Notes under the pieces: model-generated
The model's database searches: none
The model's input: the letters and a program-made list of their open reading frames with translations, nothing else
What the model was told of the DNA's origin: nothing
Program-made: the position numbers and the translations under genes
Source of the DNA: Sulfitobacter sp.
GTDB lineage: Bacteria; Pseudomonadota; Alphaproteobacteria; Rhodobacterales; Rhodobacteraceae
Direction of reading: 5' to 3'
Length of the DNA stretch: 52,599 bases
Assembly: GCA_024637305.1 (NCBI GenBank)
Contig: JAGXFI010000127.1
Coordinates: forward strand, 1-52,599
Shown here: one piece after another, positions 16,254 to 23,633 of the stretch
How the letters are laid out: each line of letters opens with the position of its first letter
Position numbering within the stretch: position 1 is the first letter of the stretch

Positions 16254-16865
16254 TCAGACTGTAAAGGGCTTCTTGATCGCCCGTTCGACCATCGGCAAAC
16301 GGTCCTGTCCGTAAAACATGTCGCCGCGCACAAAATAGGTGGGTGAACCGAAAACGTGTCGCGCAATCGCCTCGTCAGTATTCGCTTTAAATTGCGCTTG
16401 GATTTCGGGATCGCCCGCAACAGCAAGGAGCGCGTCGCCGTCCTGTCCGATCTCATCTGCCAACCGCTGTAGCGTCTTATAGTCAGAGATGTCTGCATCG
16501 TCACGCCAATGCGCCTGAAGGATGGCACGGGACAGCGGGCCGGGATCACCGGAGGCAATTATAATGCTGCTGGCCAGTGCAAGCGGCTTGTCGTGATAGG
16601 TCGGCCGGTGTCGCACCATTGGCAGGTTGCGCCATTCGGCCCAGCGGACCATCTCGCGGCCGAAGAAATACCTGACATGTTCTTTTGGCCGGTCACTGAT
16701 CTTGCTGCCGCCCGCAGCGGTCATCACCGGGGCAAGCTCCATAGGGCGGTGGATCACCTGCCAACCGGTGTCATTCGCAATCCGTTGCAATTCCCATGCC
16801 CCAAGATACGCGTAGGCGGAATGTGCCGAATAGAAATACTCGATTTGGTTCGTATCTTCCGGCAT
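16254..16865 (-). CDS. DsbA-fold 2-hydroxychromene-2-carboxylate isomerase-like protein
   Basis: 203 residues from the ATG at 16865, which has GGAG seven bases upstream. The thioredoxin-like start IEYFYSAHSAYAYLGAWEL has no CXXC but a serine-rich turn, as in the NahD/kappa-class GST isomerases; the C-terminal VFGSPTYFVRGDMFYGQDRL (cis-Pro turn and FxGQDR) is the family hallmark. NahD uses glutathione to isomerise 2-hydroxychromene-2-carboxylate in naphthalene breakdown, but most genomic members have unknown substrates. It is the first gene of the minus-strand operon running down to the GNAT gene. A glutathione-dependent isomerisation or dehalogenation step is a reasonable guess. Confidence 0.85.
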   Translation of the reverse strand: MPEDTNQIEYFYSAHSAYAYLGAWELQRIANDTGWQVIHRPMELAPVMTAAGGSKISDRPKEHVRYFFGREMVRWAEWRNLPMVRHRPTYHDKPLALASSIIIASGDPGPLSRAILQAHWRDDADISDYKTLQRLADEIGQDGDALLAVAGDPEIQAQFKANTDEAIARHVFGSPTYFVRGDMFYGQDRLPMVERAIKKPFTV

Positions 16866-17059
16866 GTCCAATCTCCATTTGTTTTCCAGCGTTCCCGATC
16901 TGTCGCTTTAAAGATTGAGTGAAAGTACAGGTCGCGGCAAGATGGTCCGATGAAAACGTCTTCGATAGACAATCCGCAATACGCGCGCTTTGGCCGTGAA
17001 ATATTTTCCCGGATGCGGATCGGCGCAAGGTTTCGTGGGAACAGCTTTGAGGGGCAGGG

Positions 17060-18715
17060 ATGAAAGATCACCTCGACACGCCGCCGCAAATGCCATTACG
17101 TCCCCCCGGTGACGTGATGCGCCTGTCCCGTATGGGGTCGATGTTTCCGACCCGGCTGTCGTTCCTGCGCAGCATGATCTGGCGTCTGGTGGCGGAGCGT
17201 GCCGTGATCGACCGCCCCGTATGGGAAATGGACGCTGAAGGCTTTGGTCACGCGGTCTATACGCTCGCTCTGGGCGGCCATAGATATTCGCTGGTTGCCG
17301 TGTCGTCCGACCTGCCGCAGGAATTGCGCACCGACCGCGTGATCGCGACGGCTTGGGACAGCGCCTATGTGCTTTACGATGGTGTTCCGGGGCCGGACGA
17401 CATCACGCGGATCATTTCCAATGCTCCGCTGCAAGAAGCCGGTCGCTTCTGCGAGCGGGATCTTGTTTTAAGTCGTGCAAACAAGTCGGTACGGTTGTTT
17501 TCTAATGTGGTTGACGCGCTGCGGTCCGGACGGCAGCCCGACGCGCGGATGATCCGTGACGTCGGCTATCTGATGCGCACGACAGCCGTATATGGAAACG
17601 GTAAGTTCGGCATCGCGGACCGCGCTCTGATCGCGGATCGACCGGGTCTTGAGGGGCCGTTCGCGGCTGAGATGCTGACTGTCTGGTTGATCCGTCATTT
17701 TACGCATGATCTGGTCGAACACGTCGGCGGTGCTTCGCTGGATCGTGCGTTGAAACGGCATCTGGGTATCGGGAACGCCACCGGCTTGGGAATGGCTCCG
17801 TTTCTGGTGAACCATCCTGTGCTTCTCAACAACTGGATGATGGCCCGTGAAACGGCACTGTCGCGGGTCAGGGCGCTGGATGCGCTCAACGCGGCGCAGA
17901 TCGCACGGCTGGGCGTGCTTGCCGCGCGCGCATCCGGGCATCTGACCGAATGGCGGGTGCCGGACGCGGATCATCAGGCACGCATTGACCGGCTAAGCCA
18001 AGACTGGAAGGCCACACAGGCGCTTTTGTCGCCAGACGCCCTTTCAAGGCAAAGACCGTTAGAGGCGGCCATGCAGGCGGTGACTGCCTGTTCAGAGGAT
18101 GTGCAGGAGTTGATGGTCGCCCTTTTGATCGAGCCGTTCGGGGAGCTGGTGGACGGCTTGAGCGCGTGTATGGCGGACCCTTACGGACCATTTGCGCCGC
18201 CGCTGGCGGATACATCCACCTTGCGCAACCAGATCGCGAAACACTGCGACTGGGCGCTTGAACCTGATTACGAAGCGCACGAAGCCTGCGGGCAATTCTG
18301 GTATGTTTCGGAGGCCAAACAGGAACCTCGACTTGGGCTGCGCTTCGAAGATCCGGGCGCGGAATTGGAAAGCCCGCTGGATATCGGTCGGCGGATCAAG
18401 GCACTGCATGATGCCCTGCCGGAGCAGGGCCAATCAGTCAGCGCCTTTCTGGCGGACCATCCCGAACACGCTTTGGCGGTTCAACGGGTGACACTGGCCG
18501 AACGCTATCCCTATGCTGAGATCCGCGACAATCTTATTGCCACGACCTGCCTGCCGATTGATATGCTTCGGTGCAAATTGTCGTTTTTCGGTGCGTCAAA
18601 ATTCGATCCGAAATCCGACCGCTGGACCCGTATAACCTTGTGTCAGGGCGCACCCTTGGCCGATGAACTGGACGCGGCGGCTGACGACTGGTGGTTGCCG
18701 GTGTTTGCCGCGTGA
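17060..18715 (+). CDS. Uncharacterised 551-residue protein
   Basis: I do not recognise a domain. The ATG at 17060 is preceded by GAGGGGCAGGG, a strong ribosome site. The protein is soluble-looking: no signal peptide, no membrane segment. It has an N-terminal LSRMGSMFPTRLSFLRSMIWRL region rich in Arg, a beta-rich middle (HRYSLVAVSSDL, VIATAWDSAYVLYDGVPG) and a long helical C-terminal half. Gly- and Arg-rich segments such as YGNGKFGIADR may be functional. It ends in a four-base GTGA overlap with the DUF3726-like gene, so the two are translated together and probably function together. It stands divergently from the catabolic operon across 194 bp in which I see no clear promoter. The composition matches its neighbours. 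Confidence 0.8.
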   Translation: MKDHLDTPPQMPLRPPGDVMRLSRMGSMFPTRLSFLRSMIWRLVAERAVIDRPVWEMDAEGFGHAVYTLALGGHRYSLVAVSSDLPQELRTDRVIATAWDSAYVLYDGVPGPDDITRIISNAPLQEAGRFCERDLVLSRANKSVRLFSNVVDALRSGRQPDARMIRDVGYLMRTTAVYGNGKFGIADRALIADRPGLEGPFAAEMLTVWLIRHFTHDLVEHVGGASLDRALKRHLGIGNATGLGMAPFLVNHPVLLNNWMMARETALSRVRALDALNAAQIARLGVLAARASGHLTEWRVPDADHQARIDRLSQDWKATQALLSPDALSRQRPLEAAMQAVTACSEDVQELMVALLIEPFGELVDGLSACMADPYGPFAPPLADTSTLRNQIAKHCDWALEPDYEAHEACGQFWYVSEAKQEPRLGLRFEDPGAELESPLDIGRRIKALHDALPEQGQSVSAFLADHPEHALAVQRVTLAERYPYAEIRDNLIATTCLPIDMLRCKLSFFGASKFDPKSDRWTRITLCQGAPLADELDAAADDWWLPVFAA

Positions 18716-19179
18716 AGGGGTCGCTTAACGAGGTGATGACCCTCGCGGCCAAGGCCGCACGCGGGGCAGGCGCGCCGCCCGCGCAGGCCGCCCAGTTCGG
18801 GCAGGCTGCGGTACAGCATCTGTGTGCCGGTCGGTCCGAGAAAGAATTGCGCGGCGCGTTGGAGGCCTTGCCCGAAGGCCCGATATTGTCGTTGCCGCTG
18901 TTGCTGGCGGACGCCGATGAAGGATTTGTGGAGAGTGAAGGGTTCGAAGGCCTCGCGCGCAGCTACGTCGAGGCATTGCCTTTCAAAGCGTCGCTTGACG
19001 CTGACATGATGTTGCGGTGCGACAGGGCCGTTCCGGCGCGACGAAAGTTTCTGGCGCGTTGCCGTTTATCGAATGATCTCATGGAACTATGGTGTGGTCT
19101 TGCGGCGAGACTTCTGGTACCGGAAAGCGATTCATCGCGTCGGTCAGGGGCTGGTGCGGGATTGACTGACAACGATTAG
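18712..19179 (+). CDS. DUF3726-like protein
   Basis: 155 residues, starting at GTG 18712 that overlaps the previous stop. The opening [20 protein letters not shown], followed by an Ala-rich helix and a [14 protein letters not shown] segment, resembles DUF3726, a small family mainly of Rhodobacterales and other proteobacteria without assigned function. It appears helical and cytoplasmic. The tail (from about 140) is low-complexity Ser/Arg/Gly and probably unstructured. The last four bases overlap the convergent truA gene. Function unknown; translational coupling ties it to the 551-residue protein. Confidence 0.7.
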   Translation: MKGSLNEVMTLAAKAARGAGAPPAQAAQFGQAAVQHLCAGRSEKELRGALEALPEGPILSLPLLLADADEGFVESEGFEGLARSYVEALPFKASLDADMMLRCDRAVPARRKFLARCRLSNDLMELWCGLAARLLVPESDSSRRSGAGAGLTDND

Positions 19180-19940
19180 AAAGGCGGCGCGTCATAGCCT
19201 ACGCCCGCCAGGTACAAGCCCTGCGGGGGGCTGACCGGACCGCAAGCGGCGCGGTCGCGGGCAGCAAGTGCATCCGCCACATCCTGAGGGGTCATCGTCC
19301 CTGCGCCGACCCGTTCCAGCGTCCCGACAAAGCTGCGCACCTGATTGTGCAGAAAGGATCGCGCGGCCACTTCAAAATGGATCTCCTGCCCGTGCGGCAG
19401 ATTTACCTGCCGAACCTCAAGCTTTTCAAGCGTCTTGATCGGCGTTTTGGCTTGGCAGATGGTTGAACGAAACGTCGTAAAATCATGATTTCCAATCAAC
19501 TTTCCCGCTCCGGTCTGCATTGCGTCGACGTCCAGATCGTGCTTGACCTGCCAGACCAGCCCCGCCTGATGGGTCGCGGGTGCGCGCCGCATCAGCAGGC
19601 GAAACAGGTAGCGTCGTTGGGTCGCTGAAAAACGGGCATGCCAGTTTTCGGAGACCTCTGTGCAGGCGGTGATCGCCACGGGGGCCGGTTTGAGGTGATA
19701 GTTCAAAGCCTCCGAAAGGCGGAAAGCACCCCAGTCACGTTCCATGTCGCAGTGGGCGACCTGAGCCAGCGCATGAACGCCCGCATCTGTCCGGCCCGCG
19801 GCGGCGATATTGTGAACGCGCGGCTCCAGCTTGGCGAGCGCGGCTTCGATGACGCCCTGGACCGATGACAGGCCGACCTGACGTTGCCAGCCGACGAAGG
19901 GGCCGCCGTGGTATTCGACTTGGAGGGCATATCTGGGCAT
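19176..19940 (-). CDS. truA: tRNA pseudouridine(38-40) synthase TruA
   Basis: 254 residues from the ATG at 19940. The family start [21 protein letters not shown] and the catalytic motif [14 protein letters not shown] with Asp52 are intact, as is the C-terminal [20 protein letters not shown]. TruA isomerises uridines 38, 39 and 40 in the anticodon arm of many tRNAs. The longer frame up to 20276 is not conserved-looking and would overlap the divergent ycjX gene. It overlaps the DUF3726-like gene by four bases at the 3' ends. In many alphaproteobacteria truA follows fmt; here it stands alone. Confidence 0.95.
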   Translation of the reverse strand: MPRYALQVEYHGGPFVGWQRQVGLSSVQGVIEAALAKLEPRVHNIAAAGRTDAGVHALAQVAHCDMERDWGAFRLSEALNYHLKPAPVAITACTEVSENWHARFSATQRRYLFRLLMRRAPATHQAGLVWQVKHDLDVDAMQTGAGKLIGNHDFTTFRSTICQAKTPIKTLEKLEVRQVNLPHGQEIHFEVAARSFLHNQVRSFVGTLERVGAGTMTPQDVADALAARDRAACGPVSPPQGLYLAGVGYDAPPF

Positions 19941-20031
19941 GGCGGAGGCTCTAGCGCGCTGCGGCGCTTCTGGCAATCCCGTGGCGGCATGCCTATGTTG
20001 CCATAACAGTTGCCAAGGGGCGAGGCAGGTT

Positions 20032-21447
20032 TTGGTCATTTCACAAATTGCCGACGGGATCTGGCGACAGGTCGAAGCGGTGCAGGACGGCGTGTCCGAG
20101 ACGTTTTTCGAACCGGTGATCCGTCTTGGTGTCACGGGTCTGGCACGCTCGGGAAAGACCGTATTCATTACATCTTTGGTGGCGAACCTGTTGGACCGTG
20201 GACGGATGCCGGGGCTGTTGGCGGCGTCCGAGGGCCGGATCGAGGCGGCGTTCTTGCAACCGCAGCCCGACGACACGGTGCCGCGTTTCGATTACGAATC
20301 GCATCTGGCGGCACTGACCGCGCGCGCACCGCATTGGCCCGACAGCACCCGCGCCATATCCGAACTCCGGCTGAGCCTGCGCGTGCGGCCAAACGGGTTG
20401 CTTGCAGGGTTGCAGGGGCCGCGAACGGTGCATCTGGATATCGTTGATTATCCCGGCGAATGGCTGCTCGATCTTGGGCTGATGGACATGACCTATGATG
20501 ATTGGGCGGCGCAGACGCTGTCGCGGATCAACACGCGCGGCGAAGCCTCGGCGTATCTGGCACTGGTTGCGCAGACTGATCCGCAATCGAAGCTGGAGGA
20601 ACCTGTTGCCAGAGCATTGGCGGAAATTTTCGCAGGCTATCTTCAGGCGGCGCGGGCTGTCGGGTATTCCGACTGCACGCCGGGGCGGTTTTTGTTGCCC
20701 GGTGATCTGGCCGGATCGCCTGTCCTGACCTTTGCGCCGCTGCCGGACGGCGGCGCTGATCCGCGAGGATCGCTGCGGCGCGAAATGGCGCGGCGTTTTG
20801 AAGCGTACAAGCGGCAGGTCGTCAGGCCGTTCTTTCGCGATCATTTCGCGCGCATTGATCGGCAGGTCGTGCTGGTGGATGCGCTGGGTGCCATCAATCA
20901 AGGACCGCGCGCGGTGGAGGACCTGCGCGCCGCGCTGGCGGAAACGCTGGGTGCGTTCCGTCCGGGCCGGAACGGTTTCCTCAGCAAGTTGTTGCGCGGC
21001 AAGCGTGTCGAGAAAATCCTGTTCGTCGCGACCAAGGCGGATCATCTGCACCACACGCAACACCCGGCGCTGACCGCGATCATGGAGGCGCTGGTGCGCG
21101 ATGCGCGCGAAAAGGCCCGCTTTGCAGGTGCCGATACGGCGGCAATGGCGATCGCGTCCCTGCGCGCCACGACCGAAGACCAGATGAACCACGACGGCGA
21201 AATGCTCAACGTCGTGCGTGGTACATTGCTGGAGACCGGCAAGGCCGCCGCGTTCTATCCGGGTGCCTTGCCGTCTGATCCGGCGCATCTGCTGACACCT
21301 GCGCGCTCGGGTGCCGAGAAATGGCTCGATCAGGATTACAAGATCATGCGGTTCGCGCCCGCACCCCTCACCTTGCGACCGGGTGATGGCCCGCCCCATA
21401 TCCGGCTGGATCGGGCTGTGGAGTTCCTGATCGGGGATCGTTTGTGA
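20032..21447 (+). CDS. ycjX: YcjX-family P-loop GTPase (DUF463)
   Basis: 471 residues, close to the 465 of E. coli YcjX. The start is TTG at 20032 with GAGG six bases upstream; the frame is open further but shows no conserved sequence. The P-loop is GLARSGKT (36-43), and the switch region [14 protein letters not shown] includes the DxxG motif as DYPG. YcjX is a dynamin-like or Ras-like stress GTPase of the phage-shock-associated set, usually encoded next to YcjF, which also appears two genes downstream here. A GTGA overlap links it to a GNAT gene. A role at the inner membrane under stress is inferred from family and neighbours. Confidence 0.92.
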   Translation: MVISQIADGIWRQVEAVQDGVSETFFEPVIRLGVTGLARSGKTVFITSLVANLLDRGRMPGLLAASEGRIEAAFLQPQPDDTVPRFDYESHLAALTARAPHWPDSTRAISELRLSLRVRPNGLLAGLQGPRTVHLDIVDYPGEWLLDLGLMDMTYDDWAAQTLSRINTRGEASAYLALVAQTDPQSKLEEPVARALAEIFAGYLQAARAVGYSDCTPGRFLLPGDLAGSPVLTFAPLPDGGADPRGSLRREMARRFEAYKRQVVRPFFRDHFARIDRQVVLVDALGAINQGPRAVEDLRAALAETLGAFRPGRNGFLSKLLRGKRVEKILFVATKADHLHHTQHPALTAIMEALVRDAREKARFAGADTAAMAIASLRATTEDQMNHDGEMLNVVRGTLLETGKAAAFYPGALPSDPAHLLTPARSGAEKWLDQDYKIMRFAPAPLTLRPGDGPPHIRLDRAVEFLIGDRL

Positions 21448-21896
21448 GCGGAGATTGTGCAATCGCCGATGCGCGTGTCCTCGACGCAGGTACGCTGGGC
21501 GAGGTTATTGTCGAGGCCAACGCGCGGTTGTCCTGGCTACCGAAAGTCCACAGCGCCGCAGAGCAGATCATGTTCGTCGGTGACATGATCGACGCCGGTT
21601 GGGTCCGGGTCATGCGACAGGACTGGCGGGTGGTCGGCTTTCTGGCCCGCAGCGGAACGGAAATTCACGCGCTCTACCTGCGGCCCGAAGTGCAAGGCAA
21701 GGGAATGGCGCGCGCCTTGATGCATGACGCACAGGCGACGACGTCCCATCTTGGTCTGTGGAGCTTTGCCGACAATGCGCGCGCCTCGCGGTTCTACCGA
21801 AAGGCCGGTTTCGTCGAGACGGCGCGAACGGATGGTGCAGGCAATGATGCCGGTTTGCCGGATATTCGCTTTGAATGGCACAAAAAGGGCGCATGA
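21444..21896 (+). CDS. GNAT-family N-acetyltransferase
   Basis: 150 residues, GTG start overlapping the ycjX stop. The acetyl-CoA loop lies in [21 protein letters not shown], followed by [21 protein letters not shown], the typical C-terminal GNAT helix-strand. The opening residues are poorly conserved. It is sandwiched between ycjX and ycjF with overlaps at both ends, an arrangement that implies translation coupling and possibly modification of a protein or small molecule linked to the YcjXF system. The target is unknown. Confidence 0.85.
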   Translation: MSGDCAIADARVLDAGTLGEVIVEANARLSWLPKVHSAAEQIMFVGDMIDAGWVRVMRQDWRVVGFLARSGTEIHALYLRPEVQGKGMARALMHDAQATTSHLGLWSFADNARASRFYRKAGFVETARTDGAGNDAGLPDIRFEWHKKGA

Positions 21897-22900
21897 TGGC
21901 AAAGGGACCGGTACTTTTCGATCTTGATGAGGAAACCCAGCGGCCTTCCGTCTCGGATGCGCCGCCCGTGGTGGACGTGGCGGTGGCGGAGCCGCAAGGT
22001 CAGGCGATGCAGATCGCGGCGCGGTTGGCGGCGCGCAAGCCATCGCGATTGGTAAGGCTGTTCTGGGGCTTGGCTGTTGCTGTGGTGGGCGCGCTTGTGT
22101 CGTTGGCCGCGTGGCAATTCGTCACCGACCTGATCGCCCGCAACCCGTTGATCGGCTGGGGCATGACGGTGTTGCTGGGGTCGTTTCTTGCCGTGCTGGC
22201 CTTGCTTTGTGTGCGTGAAGTCGCGGCATTCGGCAGGCTCGCGCGGTTGGACGGGTTGCGCCATGACGCAGGCACTGCTCTGGTCTCTGGGGACTTTGGG
22301 GATGCCCGGCGCGTGACAGACCGGTTGGTGGCTCTTTACGGCGGGCGCGAGGATACGCGCTGGGGCCGTGACCGGCTGGCAGAGTTGCGGGGCGATCAGA
22401 TGGATGCGCACGCCCTGCTGGCACTGGCGGAGGCGGAACTGCTCGCTCCGCTGGATCAAGCCGCCAGTCGCGAGGTCGAAGCGGCAGCGCGGCAGGTCGC
22501 GACGGTGACCGCGCTGGTGCCTCTTGCCCTCGCGGATGTTGCGGCGGCTCTTACCAGCAATTTGCGGATGATCCGCCGCATCGCAGAAGTTTACGGCGGA
22601 CGTTCCGGTTTTTTCGGATCCTGGCGTCTTACCCGTGCCGTGTTGTCACATCTGGTTGCGACGGGTGCGGTGGCCGTCGGCGATGATCTGCTTGAGCCGG
22701 TGCTGGGCGGCACGATCCTTGCCAAGCTCAGCCGGCGCTTTGGCGAAGGACTGGTCAACGGCGCGCTTACCGCCCGCGTCGGCGTCGCCGCGATGGAGGT
22801 CTGCCGGCCGCTTCCGTTCAGCGCGGGCAAACGCCCGAAGGTCCGCCGCATCATTCAACGAAGCCTCAGCGGGTTTCTTCCAGGCAGGAAACAGAGCTGA
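21893..22900 (+). CDS. ycjF: YcjF-family inner-membrane protein (DUF697)
   Basis: About 335 residues. The start ATG 21893 overlaps the GNAT stop; ATG 21896, one codon later, sits better after the AAGGG site and is an equal choice. A cytoplasmic N-terminal Pro-rich part is followed by two membrane segments ([21 protein letters not shown] and [20 protein letters not shown]) and a C-terminal DUF697 domain with [33 protein letters not shown], which is hallmark sequence. YcjF accompanies YcjX in phage-shock-type loci. Here psp genes are absent, as is common in alphaproteobacteria, so the pair probably acts in envelope maintenance on its own. Confidence 0.92.
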   Translation: MMAKGPVLFDLDEETQRPSVSDAPPVVDVAVAEPQGQAMQIAARLAARKPSRLVRLFWGLAVAVVGALVSLAAWQFVTDLIARNPLIGWGMTVLLGSFLAVLALLCVREVAAFGRLARLDGLRHDAGTALVSGDFGDARRVTDRLVALYGGREDTRWGRDRLAELRGDQMDAHALLALAEAELLAPLDQAASREVEAAARQVATVTALVPLALADVAAALTSNLRMIRRIAEVYGGRSGFFGSWRLTRAVLSHLVATGAVAVGDDLLEPVLGGTILAKLSRRFGEGLVNGALTARVGVAAMEVCRPLPFSAGKRPKVRRIIQRSLSGFLPGRKQS

Positions 22901-23031
22901 CACGCAGATCGCTGAGGGTATTTTCGCTGTATTTTCCGCCCAGAAACCGGCTCATGCGGGTTTTCCGTGCAGGTTTGTTAAAATTTGTTAACCTTACAGA
23001 AATGGCATTTCCGCGCCCAAAGGAGTTTCAC

Positions 23032-23598
23032 ATGTTTCGTCTTATTTCGGTCCTCATCCTGAGTAGTGCAATCGCGGCACCGGCCCTGGCACAATCCGGG
23101 GCGATCGAGGGGCCTGGCACGCAGCCTTGCTCAAAACTCGTCGAGGTCCGCCGCAATGATACCGGTGCCTATATGGCCTTTGGTGCCTGGGTCAGCGGAT
23201 TTTTGTCAGCGGCGAATGTCTATGAGGATGAAACCTACGATTTGACCCCTTGGCAGCCATTGGAAGTATCGTTGGCGCAGGTCGTGAAATATTGCGAGGC
23301 CAATCCGCAGCAATCGGTCATCAACGGCGTCAGCGCCTATATCACCTATCTGCGCGAGAATCGTATCAAGGAGCAATCCGATCTGGTCGACGCACGCAAC
23401 GGGGATCAGGTGATACGGCTCTATGCAGAGATGATCGCCCGCATTCGCACGGAATTGCGCAAGGGCGGTTATCTTGAGGCTGAGGGCACCGGGTTTGACG
23501 ATGCAGTGGTCGCCGCATTGGCACGTTTCCAGCGCGATAAGGGCTTGTCACGCACCGGATTGCCCGACCTGCGCACGATGTTGAAAATGTTCCCCTAG
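23032..23598 (+). CDS. Secreted protein with an HdeA-like domain and a C-terminal peptidoglycan-binding-like domain
   Basis: 188 residues. A signal peptide ends in AAPALAQ; the start at 23032 has AAAGGAG eight bases upstream. The middle part has a Cys pair (TQPCSKL and VVKYCEANP) and a GAWVSGFLSAANVYE helix like HdeA/Rap1a-type small periplasmic domains. The last 35 residues (FDDAVVAALARFQRDKGLSRTGLPDLRTM) match a PG_binding_1 motif (A-x-x-x-FQ-x-x-x-GL-x-x-x-G). A cell-wall-associated role is inferred. The upstream 130 bp contain an AT-rich stretch (TTTGTTAAAATTTGTTAACC) that may be the promoter. It stands between ycjF and the DUF2339 gene. Confidence 0.75.
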   Translation: MFRLISVLILSSAIAAPALAQSGAIEGPGTQPCSKLVEVRRNDTGAYMAFGAWVSGFLSAANVYEDETYDLTPWQPLEVSLAQVVKYCEANPQQSVINGVSAYITYLRENRIKEQSDLVDARNGDQVIRLYAEMIARIRTELRKGGYLEAEGTGFDDAVVAALARFQRDKGLSRTGLPDLRTMLKMFP

Positions 23599-23633
23599 AT
23601 CATGCGTAGCTTGGTGTTGTCCGGAGGCGCGCA

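Noticed and set aside
22978-22991. TTAA-N6-TTAA resembling a CtrA site upstream of the 188-residue secreted protein
   Set aside because: The spacer is six, not seven bases, and the CtrA half-site spacing is strict; kept only as part of an AT-rich promoter stretch.
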